Origin: Microbacterium sp. Root61
GTDB taxonomy: Bacteria; Actinomycetota; Actinomycetes; Actinomycetales; Microbacteriaceae
Assembly: GCF_001427525.1 (NCBI RefSeq)
Contig: NZ_LMGU01000002.1
Location: 145,768 to 209,767 of the forward strand
DNA: 64,000 nt
Reading direction: 5' to 3'
The notes under the pieces: model-generated
Databases searched by the model: none
What the model saw: the letters and a program-made list of their open reading frames with translations, nothing else
What the model was told of the DNA's origin: nothing
Shown: positions 1 through 6,946 of the stretch, one piece after another
Layout: each line of letters opens with the position of its first letter
Numbering within the stretch: the first letter of the stretch is position 1
Program-made: the position numbers and the translations under genes

Positions 1-96
1 CGGCATGATCATGCCGGACAGGAACGTGCCGAAGCGCTGTACTCCGACCCGTGTCTTGCTTCCGCCGGTCGTGGCGGGGACTGACGACGTTGTCAT
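1..96 (-). CDS. mtlA: PTS mannitol-type EIIC (EIICB), N-terminal fragment
   Basis: Only the first 32 codons lie in the window; the gene runs off the left edge. The visible N-terminus contains VQRFGTFLSGMIMP, which matches the start of mannitol EIIC proteins (the amphipathic segment before the first membrane helix). Mannitol EIICB is the membrane permease that takes up mannitol and phosphorylates it to mannitol-1-phosphate with phosphate passed from enzyme I and HPr. The ATG is preceded by GGAGA, and only two bases separate it from the ptsI stop codon, so it is the distal gene of a tight ptsH-ptsI-mtlA operon. Whether the EIIB and EIIA domains are fused to it cannot be seen. Confidence 0.8.
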   Translation of the reverse strand, partial: MTTSSVPATTGGSKTRVGVQRFGTFLSGMIMP

Positions 97-98
97 GG

Positions 99-1787
99 CT
101 ACATCTCCTTCTCTAGGGCGGCGGCGGCCTGTCGTGCCGCGTCGCGGGCCGAGGATGCGTCATCCGCGGCGAGTGCGGCGCCGGCGATCTGCCGGGCGTC
201 GTCGACCGTGTAGTGCAGAAGGCTCGCGCGGACGTCGGCGAGAGCCGTAGGGGCCATGGAGAGGCTCGTCGCGCCCAGACCGACGAGCACGACGGCGAGC
301 AGCGGGTCCGCGGCGGCCTCGCCGCAGATCCCGACGGGCTTGCCGTGCAGACGGCCGGCATCGCCGACCTCGCGGATGAGGCGCAGCACGGCTGGATGCC
401 ACGGGTCCTGGAACGCGGCCACCGAGCCGAGCAGGCGGTCGGCGGCGAGCGTGTACTGCGTCAGGTCGTTGGTGCCGATCGACGCGAAGTCGGCGTGCGC
501 GAGCACCCGGTCGGCCAGCAGCGCCGAGGACGGCACCTCGACCATCACCCCGGCGGTGCGGATGCCGTAGTCGCGGGCGATCGCGGTGAAGTACTCGGTC
601 TCCTCGACGGTCGCGACCATCGGCGCCATGACCCACAGGTCCGCGCCGCCGCCGGGCATGCTGCGCGCCTCGGCATCCGCGGCGGCCAGGGCCGTGAGCT
701 GTTCGCGCAGGATGTCCTCGCTCGCCCGCAGCGCCCGCAGTCCCCGCAGCCCGAGTGCGGGGTTCTCCTCGTGCGCGTCGTTGAGGAACGGGAGCGGCTT
801 GTCGGCGCCGGCATCCAGCACCCGGACGACGACCTTCTTGCCCGGGAAAGCCGCGAGGAGCTTCGTGTACGACCCGCGCTGCTGCTCGATGGTCGGGGCG
901 TTGCTCGAGGAGAGGAACAGGAACTCGGTGCGGAACAGCCCGACGCCCTCGGCGCCGAGGGCGACCGCCTCGGCGGCGCCGTCGGGGCTTCCGAGGTTGA
1001 CCAGCAGGGGCACCGGAGTGCCGTCCGCGAGTGCGCCCGGGGTGATCGGCGCGGTCGCCGCCGAGGCCCGTGCCTGAGCCCGGTTCTGCGCGCGGTCCAG
1101 CTCGTCGGCCGAGGGCTGCCGCGTGACGACTCCGCCGGCGGCATCCACGATCACGGTCTCGCCCTCGGTGAGGTCCGCGGCTGCGGCCACTCCGACGATC
1201 GCGACGATCGACTTCTCGCGGGCCAGGATCGCCGTGTGCGAGGTGGGGCCGCCCTCGGTCGTGATGAGCGCGAGCACCTTGGTCAGATCCAGCAGCGCGG
1301 TGTCTGCGGGAGCGAGGTCCTTCGCGACGAGCACGAACGGATGCCCCGGGTCGGGCACGCCCGGAGCCGGCACCCCTCGCAGCCGGGCGATGACCCGCTG
1401 CGCCACGTCGTCGAGGTCGGCGGCGCGCTCGCCGAGGTAGCCGCCCATGGCGGTGAGGGTCTCGCGGAACGAGGCGAACGCATCGAACACGGCCCATTCG
1501 GCCGTGTGACCCTCGGCCAGCCGTGCGCCGACCTCCTCCTCGAGGCTGGGATCCTCCGCCATCATCGCCTGCGCTTCGAGCACGTCCTGCGCCGCGCCCC
1601 CGGCCAGCGCCCCTCGAGCCTCCAGCTCGCGGGCCACGACGGCCACGGCATCCTTCACGCGTGCGGCCTCGTCCTCCTTGCTCCGCTCGCTGGGCGCATC
1701 GCTCGGGGCGGGCAGCGGCTCGGCCATCCGCGCCACCGGCCCCTGTGCGACGCCCAGGCCGATCCCCACTCCGCGCAGCTCACTCAT
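99..1787 (-). CDS. ptsI: Phosphoenolpyruvate-protein phosphotransferase (PTS enzyme I)
   Basis: Cytoplasmic enzyme I moves phosphate from PEP to HPr, the first step of PTS sugar uptake. The 562-residue protein has the usual length. The N-terminal phosphohistidine domain carries GGPTSHTAIL with the active-site histidine at about residue 184. The C-terminal PEP-binding barrel has GLFRTEFLF near 285 and FASIGTNDLTQY near 440, followed by the reactive-cysteine region VGICGEAAAD. The ATG start follows a short gap after ptsH. Encoding enzyme I directly beside a mannitol EIIC and an orphan EIIB means the general PTS proteins are probably co-expressed with these sugar-specific parts rather than constitutively from a ptsHI-only operon. 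Confidence 0.96.
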   Translation of the reverse strand: MSELRGVGIGLGVAQGPVARMAEPLPAPSDAPSERSKEDEAARVKDAVAVVARELEARGALAGGAAQDVLEAQAMMAEDPSLEEEVGARLAEGHTAEWAVFDAFASFRETLTAMGGYLGERAADLDDVAQRVIARLRGVPAPGVPDPGHPFVLVAKDLAPADTALLDLTKVLALITTEGGPTSHTAILAREKSIVAIVGVAAAADLTEGETVIVDAAGGVVTRQPSADELDRAQNRAQARASAATAPITPGALADGTPVPLLVNLGSPDGAAEAVALGAEGVGLFRTEFLFLSSSNAPTIEQQRGSYTKLLAAFPGKKVVVRVLDAGADKPLPFLNDAHEENPALGLRGLRALRASEDILREQLTALAAADAEARSMPGGGADLWVMAPMVATVEETEYFTAIARDYGIRTAGVMVEVPSSALLADRVLAHADFASIGTNDLTQYTLAADRLLGSVAAFQDPWHPAVLRLIREVGDAGRLHGKPVGICGEAAADPLLAVVLVGLGATSLSMAPTALADVRASLLHYTVDDARQIAGAALAADDASSARDAARQAAAALEKEM

Positions 1788-1822
1788 GGTCGCTCCTCAG
1801 ATCCGTCTCACTCGGCATGGCG

Positions 1823-2098
1823 TCAGGCCGCATCATGGTCGGTGGTCAGCAGTTCGCTCAGGGTGTCGAGCACGGCTTCGGCGCCGTCGCCGTCGGCGAC
1901 CAGCGTGACGTAGTCGCCCTGCTCGATGCCGAGTGCGATCACGCCGAGGATGCTGGCCGCGTTCACGGGCTTCCCGGCGTCCTTGGCAAGGGTGACCGGG
2001 ATGCCGGACTCCTTGGCCGCCTGCGCGAACATCTTCGCCGGGCGGGCGTGCAGTCCGTGCGCCGAGCCGATGCGCACCGTGCGGGTGAGCTGAGCCAT
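1823..2098 (-). CDS. ptsH: Phosphocarrier protein HPr
   Basis: Small cytoplasmic PTS protein (91 residues, normal length) that accepts phosphate from enzyme I and passes it to EIIA domains. The active site GLHARPAK places the phosphorylated histidine at residue 17. The segment KPVNAASILGV aligns with the regulatory-serine loop of Firmicutes HPr and has serine 49 at that position; actinobacteria generally lack HPr kinase, so its regulatory use here is doubtful. It lies between the orphan EIIB and ptsI with gaps of about 30 nt, consistent with one operon. Confidence 0.96.
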   Translation of the reverse strand: MAQLTRTVRIGSAHGLHARPAKMFAQAAKESGIPVTLAKDAGKPVNAASILGVIALGIEQGDYVTLVADGDGAEAVLDTLSELLTTDHDAA

Positions 2099-2130
2099 GT
2101 CGATTCCTCTCGTTGGTTGGTCGTGGGCGC

Positions 2131-2463
2131 TCAGGCGCCGGGGTCGTCGTGGGTTTCGCTCTCGAGCACGGCGGCGCGCACCAGGGCCAGCGTGCGGGTT
2201 CCGTCCAGATCGGTGAAGATGTCCGGCGGCAGCAGCACGACCGTCGTGCCGCGCTCCGCGGCATCCTGTGCGATCCGCTCCAGCGCGTGCGCCAGGTGCG
2301 GACCGACCAGGACGACATCCGCGCCGTCCAGATCGATCGGAAGCGACCTCTCGGTGCCTGCGAACGCCGAGTAGGCGAACCCCTGGTCGTGGGCGGCATG
2401 CCGCACACGCTGGGCAACGAAGGTGCTGGACGCACCGGCACCGCACACCACAAGGATCCGCAT
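2131..2463 (-). CDS. PTS EIIB component, lactose/cellobiose-type, orphan
   Basis: A 110-residue single-domain protein beginning MRILVVCGAGASS, the phosphocysteine loop (Cys7) of EIIB proteins of the lactose/chitobiose/cellobiose class; alternating beta-alpha pattern and length fit the family. EIIB takes phosphate from EIIA and transfers it to the incoming sugar bound in EIIC. No matching EIIC or EIIA is visible in the window, and mannitol EIICB normally carries its own EIIB, so its partner is unknown; a role in regulation or in serving the downstream EIIC is possible. Start chosen because a strong AGGAGG lies 9 nt before this ATG; a longer frame to about 2511 lacks such a site. First gene of the leftward operon. 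Confidence 0.82.
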   Translation of the reverse strand: MRILVVCGAGASSTFVAQRVRHAAHDQGFAYSAFAGTERSLPIDLDGADVVLVGPHLAHALERIAQDAAERGTTVVLLPPDIFTDLDGTRTLALVRAAVLESETHDDPGA

Positions 2464-2521
2464 TGACCCGCCTCCTGTGCCCATTCTTGTGAATTCCCTG
2501 GGAGCGGACAACCAGGTCTGT

Positions 2522-2537
2522 TTCCGCCCCTGCGGAA
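2522..2537. promoter_or_regulatory. Inverted repeat TTCCGC-N4-GCGGAA, candidate regulator operator
   Basis: A perfect 6-bp inverted repeat with a 4-nt centre lies in the 160-bp gap between the divergent EIIB and MtlR-type genes. Its position suits an operator for the adjacent PRD regulator, which in Bacillus MtlR binds DNA upstream of the mannitol operon. This is inference from position and symmetry only. Confidence 0.4.
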
Positions 2538-2623
2538 GGCGGTCGCTCGCTCCCGGCCGCCGGACGGATCGGCGTGGTTGACTGGTGCACGCGCTAGGTC
2601 AGCGCGGGACCCGGGAGGACGAC

Positions 2624-4549
2624 GTGACCAGAGCGCGCCAGGATCGCCTGCTTGCGCTCCTCCTGCGCGACGGACAGTGGTCCACCGCCGCGACCCTCGC
2701 CGATGCGCTGGGCGTCACCCCGCGCAGCGTCCGCTCGTACGTCACCGCGCTGAACGCCCGTGTCCCCTCGGGTGCCGCCGTGGAATCCGGCGCGCTCGGC
2801 TACCGGGCCGGAGCGGAGGCCGGCGCTGCCGCGCGCGCCGGCGGGGGAGCGGATGCCGGAACCCCACGCGATCGCCTGCACACGGTCGTGCGTGCCCTGC
2901 TCGACAACCCCGACGGGATCGATGTGTTCGAGACGGCCGACCGGCTGCACGTCAGCCCGGCCACGGTCGACGCCGACCTGGCGAGGGTGCGGGGGCTGCT
3001 CGGCGGCACCGAGCTGACGCTGGAGCGCTCCGCCGAACGGGCGAGGCTGCGCGGCACCGAGATGGCTCAGCGCCGGCTGCTCAGCAGGCTCGCGCACGAC
3101 GAGATGGAGGCGGGCTCGTTCGACCTTGCCGCACTGCGTCGAACCCTGGGCGAAGGGTCCGTCGGAGCACAGGCATTCGGACCCTTCAAGACCGACCTGG
3201 TCGCCGAGCTCGGCGGCCTCGGCTACTTCGTCAACGAGTTCGGCATCACCGACGTGGTCATGCACATCGCCATCGCCGCGGACCGGGTCGCCGGCGGGCG
3301 GGGCCTGGACGGCGCCACCGCGGAGCAGCCCGCGCACCGCGACGTCGGCGAGATCATCGACCGCCTCGCCGAGCGCCACCTCGGGGTGCAGCTCGGTGCG
3401 GGCGACCGGCAGCATCTGGCCACGCTCGTGCTCACGCGGGTCGTCGCACCGGGGGCCACCGCTCCGGCGGACGATGCCCGCGCCCGACTCGAACCCGAGG
3501 TCGAACGCGCCGTGCGCGAGGTCGTGGAGCGGGCCGCGGCCGAGTTCCTGGTCGACATCGCGCACGAGGACTTCATCCTGCGCCTCGCGCTGCACGTGCA
3601 GAACCTGCTGCACCGCTCCCGCGAGCAGGCGTGGTCGCGCAACCCGCTCACCCGCTCGCTCAAGTCGACCTACCCGATGATCTTCGAGGTCGCCGTGTTC
3701 ATCGCGAGCGGCCTCCAGGAGCGGCTCGGCATCCCGCTGCTGGACGACGAGATCGCCTACATCGCGATGCACGTCGGAGGTCGGCTCGAGCGCAGCCGCC
3801 GGGCCGACCAGCTGCTGACCGCCACGATCGTGTGCCCCGGGTACTACGAGCTGCACGAGCTGCTGCGCTCCAGCGTCGACCGCTCGCTCGGCCAGGCGAT
3901 CGAGGTCGTCGGGGTCGAGACGCGCGTCGACCCCGACTGGGACACGATCGACACCGACCTCGTCCTGACGACGATCGACCCGGGCGCCGCCAGCGACCGC
4001 ATCGTCCGCATCCAGCCGTTCCTCACCGACGCCGACATCGAGCGCGTGCAGGCGGCGGCGGGGCGCATCCGGCGAGGCCGCCGCCTCGCGCGCCTGCGCA
4101 CCGAATTGGAGCGCTACTTCGATCCGCACGCGTTCGTGCGCGGACTGGACGCCGATCCCGGAACGGATGCCGTCATCCGGCGCCTGGGATCCCTGCTCGT
4201 GGAGCGCGGCGTCATCGACGAGGACTACGTCGAGCGGACCATCCAGCGCGAGCAGCTGTCCTCGACCGCCTTCACGGACGCGCTGGCCGTGCCGCACGCG
4301 CTCGGGATGACGGCCACCCGCACCGCGATCGCCATCGGCATCGCCGACCCCTCGATCCCGTGGGGCGACGGGCGCGTCCAGGTGGTGGCCATGGTGGCGT
4401 TCTCGGAGACCGACCGGGAAGCGTTCCAGACCGTGTTCGAGCAGTTCGTCGAGGTGTTCTCGGAGCGGGACAGCGTGCAGCGCATCGTGCGGCGCGGCAC
4501 CGACTTCACGGCGTTCCTCGACGAGCTCGTCGCCGTCATCGACGGGTGA
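2624..4549 (+). CDS. MtlR/BglG-type PRD transcriptional regulator with EIIB- and EIIA-like domains
   Basis: A 641-residue PTS-controlled regulator. Domain order seen: N-terminal helix-turn-helix pair (residues 1-60 and about 95-160), two PRD modules with conserved histidines (VVMHIAIAADR; later FILRLALHVQN and YIAMHVGG), a short EIIB(Gat)-like module starting CPGYYELHELL, and a C-terminal EIIA(Mtl/Fru)-like domain with the phosphohistidine motif DALAVPHALG. This is the MtlR architecture: phosphorylation by HPr and EII proteins sets activity according to sugar uptake. It is divergent from the PTS operon it presumably controls. GTG at 2624 chosen because GGGAGGA lies 6 nt upstream; an in-frame GTG at 2585 has no such site. 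Confidence 0.88.
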   Translation: MTRARQDRLLALLLRDGQWSTAATLADALGVTPRSVRSYVTALNARVPSGAAVESGALGYRAGAEAGAAARAGGGADAGTPRDRLHTVVRALLDNPDGIDVFETADRLHVSPATVDADLARVRGLLGGTELTLERSAERARLRGTEMAQRRLLSRLAHDEMEAGSFDLAALRRTLGEGSVGAQAFGPFKTDLVAELGGLGYFVNEFGITDVVMHIAIAADRVAGGRGLDGATAEQPAHRDVGEIIDRLAERHLGVQLGAGDRQHLATLVLTRVVAPGATAPADDARARLEPEVERAVREVVERAAAEFLVDIAHEDFILRLALHVQNLLHRSREQAWSRNPLTRSLKSTYPMIFEVAVFIASGLQERLGIPLLDDEIAYIAMHVGGRLERSRRADQLLTATIVCPGYYELHELLRSSVDRSLGQAIEVVGVETRVDPDWDTIDTDLVLTTIDPGAASDRIVRIQPFLTDADIERVQAAAGRIRRGRRLARLRTELERYFDPHAFVRGLDADPGTDAVIRRLGSLLVERGVIDEDYVERTIQREQLSSTAFTDALAVPHALGMTATRTAIAIGIADPSIPWGDGRVQVVAMVAFSETDREAFQTVFEQFVEVFSERDSVQRIVRRGTDFTAFLDELVAVIDG

Positions 4550-4693
4550 GGCGCTAGGTCGGCTCCGCCACGCTGTCGGCTCCGCCGCTCTCCGCCGCTC
4601 TCCGCCGCGCTGGAGTCGACTCTGCCCCTCTCTGCCGCGTTGCAGTCGGGGTTGACGGCGGACTGTAACCCGCAGCATCCACCGCCCCGCGGG

Positions 4694-4758
4694 TTTGGGG
4701 CGTATTTCGTCCGTTGGGGCGTGATTGGCGCGCCCCAACGGACGAATCACGCCCCAAA
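4694..4758. repeat. Complex palindrome, copy A (65 nt)
   Basis: Two 28-nt arms (4694-4721 and 4731-4758) match at 26 of 28 positions around a 9-nt centre. Inside, TTGGGGCGTGATT (4715-4727) is also perfectly complementary to AATCACGCCCCAA (4745-4757), so two alternative hairpins compete. It lies about 90 bp past the stop codon of the AbiEi-like gene. A second copy (5924-5988) is 56/65 identical and lies about 120 bp before that gene's start. Confidence 0.9.
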
Positions 4759-4768
4759 TCGGGGACGG

Positions 4769-4827
4769 TGGGTGGAAACCCGGGAAGGTGGGCGGAACTC
4801 CGGGAAGGTGGGCGGAAACCGGGAAGG
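4769..4827. repeat. Three tandem ~20-bp repeats
   Basis: Units start at 4769, 4789 and 4809, each close to GTGGGCGGAAACCCGGGAAG with one or two changes; the last is 19 nt. They sit between palindrome copy A and the 3' end of the AbiEi-like gene. Function unknown; variable-number repeat or protein-binding array are both possible. Confidence 0.85.
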
Positions 4828-4849
4828 GGACGGATGCCGGTACCGGTGC

Positions 4850-5803
4850 TCACGTGGTCGGCACCACTCCGAAGGCGGTGAGGCGGGAACGCAGTGCGGT
4901 CGCAGTCTTGATGTGCGGCCAGCCCCACCTGGCAATGCGGCGGTTGGTTGTTCCGCGGATCCAGTCTTCGCGTTGTTTCTCGGCGTCGAAGATCGCTGCG
5001 GTCGTGCGACCGTCGACGAGTCGCCCATCGTTGTACTTCATCGTCCCGTCGAACTCGCCGAAGGCAGTCTGTTCTTCGAAGCCGAAATCGACATAGAAGT
5101 TCGTGCCCTTGGGCCCTGGCACCCGTACCTGCAGGTCGAGGCCGCGAAATCCCAGCTCGTAGAGCCTGATGCGACTGATCGATTCGCCGGGCAGCTGTGC
5201 CCTCCCATCGGCGAACGCAAGCACACGTCGAGCCCGGGCCACGCCGTGCGCAGAGCGCCGGGCGATCTCGGCCACCGTTTTGCGGAAGTCTGTGTGCCTG
5301 TCGGTGAGATAGACGCCCGCGCGCGGCACGCAGGTTCGACGCAGCGCGGCGTCGGCGACGGTGACGGCCTGCTCGAACGTCATGGTTCGCGCCACGTCGG
5401 CGACAGTGCGTGCCAGATTCGTGCAGAGCAGGCCGTTCACCTCGATGACCTCGTCGTCGGAAAGGTCTCCACGGTGGCGAACCACGCCGCGCGCTGCCCC
5501 GGGCCGCTCCGCCGCGACGATCGCGTGCACAGTCCCGTCGTTCGGGCGGAACAGCGGCAGGCCGTGAACCGCTGCTGCGGTCTCGTGTGAGACGACCGGC
5601 CGTGTCGTCGACATGAGGTCGAGAGCCCGGGCAGTCGCGACGAGGCGTTCTTCGGGTGAGGCCGCCGTCCATTCCGTACCGTCAGCGAAGAATCCGGGCC
5701 GCACCGACACCAACCTCTTCGCGCGGATCAACGCGGTTCGCCGGCGTGCTGACATGCCCCTCGACAGCAGATCGTCGTATCGGTAGAGCCGCAGCGGATT
5801 CAT
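4850..5803 (-). CDS. AbiEi-like winged-helix protein with C-terminal DUF559/Vsr-like domain
   Basis: A 317-residue protein of a class common in Microbacteriaceae and usually annotated as AbiEi-type antitoxin-domain protein. The N-terminus (about residues 5-40, LLSRGMSARRRTALIRAKRL then VRPGFF) fits the AbiEi winged-helix pattern. The middle (about 90-200) has SHETAAAVHGLP and NLARTVADVART, typical of the family. The C-terminus has NFYVDFGF and AFGEFDGTMKYNDG, with acidic and lysine residues placed like the PD-(D/E)xK nuclease fold of Vsr/DUF559. No AbiEii-type nucleotidyltransferase toxin gene is adjacent, so it is an orphan. The gene is bracketed by two copies of one palindrome and by tandem repeats. 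The toxin-antitoxin role is unproven; a solitary regulator or nuclease is equally possible. Start taken at the ATG before the winged helix. Confidence 0.72.
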   Translation of the reverse strand: MNPLRLYRYDDLLSRGMSARRRTALIRAKRLVSVRPGFFADGTEWTAASPEERLVATARALDLMSTTRPVVSHETAAAVHGLPLFRPNDGTVHAIVAAERPGAARGVVRHRGDLSDDEVIEVNGLLCTNLARTVADVARTMTFEQAVTVADAALRRTCVPRAGVYLTDRHTDFRKTVAEIARRSAHGVARARRVLAFADGRAQLPGESISRIRLYELGFRGLDLQVRVPGPKGTNFYVDFGFEEQTAFGEFDGTMKYNDGRLVDGRTTAAIFDAEKQREDWIRGTTNRRIARWGWPHIKTATALRSRLTAFGVVPTT

Positions 5804-5923
5804 ATCCCACACGCTGGCGGCCGTCACGGCCCGAGTAGCCGTGCCTCCCAGCATCCGTGGACAGATCGCACTTGCGCTGCCGCCGTGGAGGATCCCGTGC
5901 GCGACGTGGGCCCCACCCCCGGT

Positions 5924-5988
5924 GTTGGGGCGTACTTCGCCCCTTGGGGCGTGATTCGTGCGCCCCAACGGACGGATCGCGCCCCAAG
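5924..5988. repeat. Complex palindrome, copy B (65 nt)
   Basis: Same length and order of parts as copy A at 4694-4758 and 56 of 65 bases identical; 21 of 28 arm positions can pair. The most conserved part is the inner hairpin around GCGCCCCAACGGACG. It lies upstream of the AbiEi-like gene. AbiEi proteins are known to bind inverted repeats in their own promoter, so an operator role is possible, but that would not explain the downstream copy. Confidence 0.9.
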
Positions 5989-6185
5989 CCCGCACGCGGG
6001 CAGGGACGCAAGCCCGCACACGGCAGGGACGCAACGCCCGGACGCCCACCCGGGAGGACGGGCGCCCACCCACCCGGACGCCCACCCACCCGGACGGACG
6101 CCCACCCGGACGGACGGCTCGTGCTGCAAGCCCGCACGCCCGCAAGCCCCCGCACGGGCGGACGGACACGGAGGGACGGACGGAT
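5989..6185. repeat. Degenerate C/G-rich tandem repeats
   Basis: Successive imperfect units: GCAGGGACGCAA repeated near 6000 and 6023, CGCCCACCCACCCGGA repeated at 6063 and 6079, then shorter GGACGGAC units to 6185. No coding sense on either strand. Together with palindrome B this makes a repeat-dense flank to the AbiEi-like gene. Confidence 0.75.
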
Positions 6186-6196
6186 GCTGGGGCGGC

Positions 6197-6784
6197 TCAG
6201 CCGCGCAGCAGACGCTCCTGCAGTCCGCGCCGGACCGCCGGCCACTCCGTCGGCAGGATCGAATAGACGACCGTGTCGCGCAGGATGCCGTCGGGGTCGA
6301 TCCGATGGTTGCGCAGCACGCCGTCGAGCTTCGCGCCGAGCCGCTCGATCGCCGCGCGCGACTGCCGGTTGTGCCAGTGCGTGCAGAACTGCACGGCGAT
6401 CGCGTCGCACGTGTCGAAGGCGTGGCCGAGCAGCAGCAGCTTGGCCGCTGAGTTGATCGCCGTGCGCTGCGCCTCCAGGCCCAGCCAGGTGTGCCCGATC
6501 TCGACGCGCCGGTTGGGCTGGTCGATGCTGCAGAAGGTCGTCATCCCCACCGCGCGACCGGTGCGCAGGTCGCGCACCGCCCACGGATTCATCGAACCGG
6601 CGGCGTGCCAGGCGAGCCGCTGGCCGATCGCCGCATGCACCGCCTCGGGCGTCGTGGGCACCGACGTGTACCAGGTGTGCTCGAGGCCGGCGGCGGCGGC
6701 GACGAGCTCCTCGGCGTGCGCGGCGGTCAGAGGTTCCAGGCGCACGTACTCGTTCTCGAGCGCGACGGGGTCGGTCAGCAGCAT
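6197..6784 (-). CDS. GNAT N-acetyltransferase, RimJ/RimL type
   Basis: A 195-residue acetyl-CoA-dependent acetyltransferase of the RimJ/RimL branch. Visible family features are the start VRLEPLTAAHAEEL, the central WAVRDLRTGRAVGMTTF strand pair, the VEIGHTWLG motif, and the acetyl-CoA loop region EAQRTAINSAAKLLLLGHAF followed by NRQSRAAIERLGAKLDG, typical of this branch. The substrate cannot be told from sequence; relatives modify ribosomal protein N-termini or small amines. It is transcribed alone; a -10 box ends 6 nt before the ATG, so the mRNA is probably leaderless. Confidence 0.86.
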   Translation of the reverse strand: MLLTDPVALENEYVRLEPLTAAHAEELVAAAAGLEHTWYTSVPTTPEAVHAAIGQRLAWHAAGSMNPWAVRDLRTGRAVGMTTFCSIDQPNRRVEIGHTWLGLEAQRTAINSAAKLLLLGHAFDTCDAIAVQFCTHWHNRQSRAAIERLGAKLDGVLRNHRIDPDGILRDTVVYSILPTEWPAVRRGLQERLLRG

Positions 6785-6790
6785 GCGTCG

Positions 6791-6796
6791 AGCCTA
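6791..6796 (-). promoter_or_regulatory. -10 box TAGGCT of the GNAT gene (leaderless)
   Basis: On the minus strand TAGGCT ends exactly 6 nt before the ATG at 6784, placing the transcription start at the start codon. Confidence 0.6.
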
Positions 6797-6808
6797 GGAG
6801 ACGTCTCC
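6797..6808. promoter_or_regulatory. 12-bp palindrome GGAGACGTCTCC
   Basis: A perfect palindrome abuts the -10 box of the leftward GNAT gene and lies 139 bp before the rightward ABC-importer lipoprotein gene. It is well placed to act as an operator for the GNAT promoter; no regulator gene is adjacent. Confidence 0.35.
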
Positions 6809-6946
6809 CGAGAGACGGAATACATGGCGCGATGACACAGTTCGCAATGCTGGAGGCCCTCGAATCTTCCCCAGCTCGAGCAGGTGCTTATGCTGGCCGC
6901 ACGGGTCGCACCAGGACCTGCACCACACAGCTGAGGATCAACAAAA

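Larger units (their letters stand above)
4550..4849. other. 300-bp non-coding gap with repeats
   Basis: No convincing gene. It holds a short TCCGCCGCTC triplication (4581-4610), the first copy of a complex palindrome (4694-4758) and a 20-bp triple tandem repeat (4769-4827), the latter two listed separately. The preceding regulator gene and the following leftward gene converge here, so termination signals are expected; the palindrome could serve. Confidence 0.7.
5804..6196. other. 393-bp non-coding gap upstream of the AbiEi-like gene
   Basis: No gene supported. It contains the presumed leftward promoter of the AbiEi-like gene, palindrome copy B (5924-5988) and about 200 bp of degenerate C/G-rich tandem repeats. 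Long open frames across it are side effects of base composition. Confidence 0.7.

Noticed and set aside
213..1913. Long open frame on the plus strand opposite ptsI (566 codons)
   Set aside because: Shadow of ptsI caused by high GC; the product is Arg/His/Gly-rich with no domain, while the minus strand encodes a complete enzyme I.
4694..4758. Simple intrinsic terminator for the MtlR-type gene
   Set aside because: It may terminate transcription, but a near-identical copy lies upstream of the next gene where no terminator is needed, so that explanation alone is insufficient.
5804..6169. N-terminal extension of the AbiEi-like gene to 6169
   Set aside because: The added residues are Arg/Gly/Pro-rich translations of the tandem repeats and palindrome B, not conserved-looking protein; the winged helix starts just after the ATG at 5803.
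5989..6185. CRISPR-like array
   Set aside because: Units are short, degenerate and contiguous, with no constant spacer length and no cas genes.
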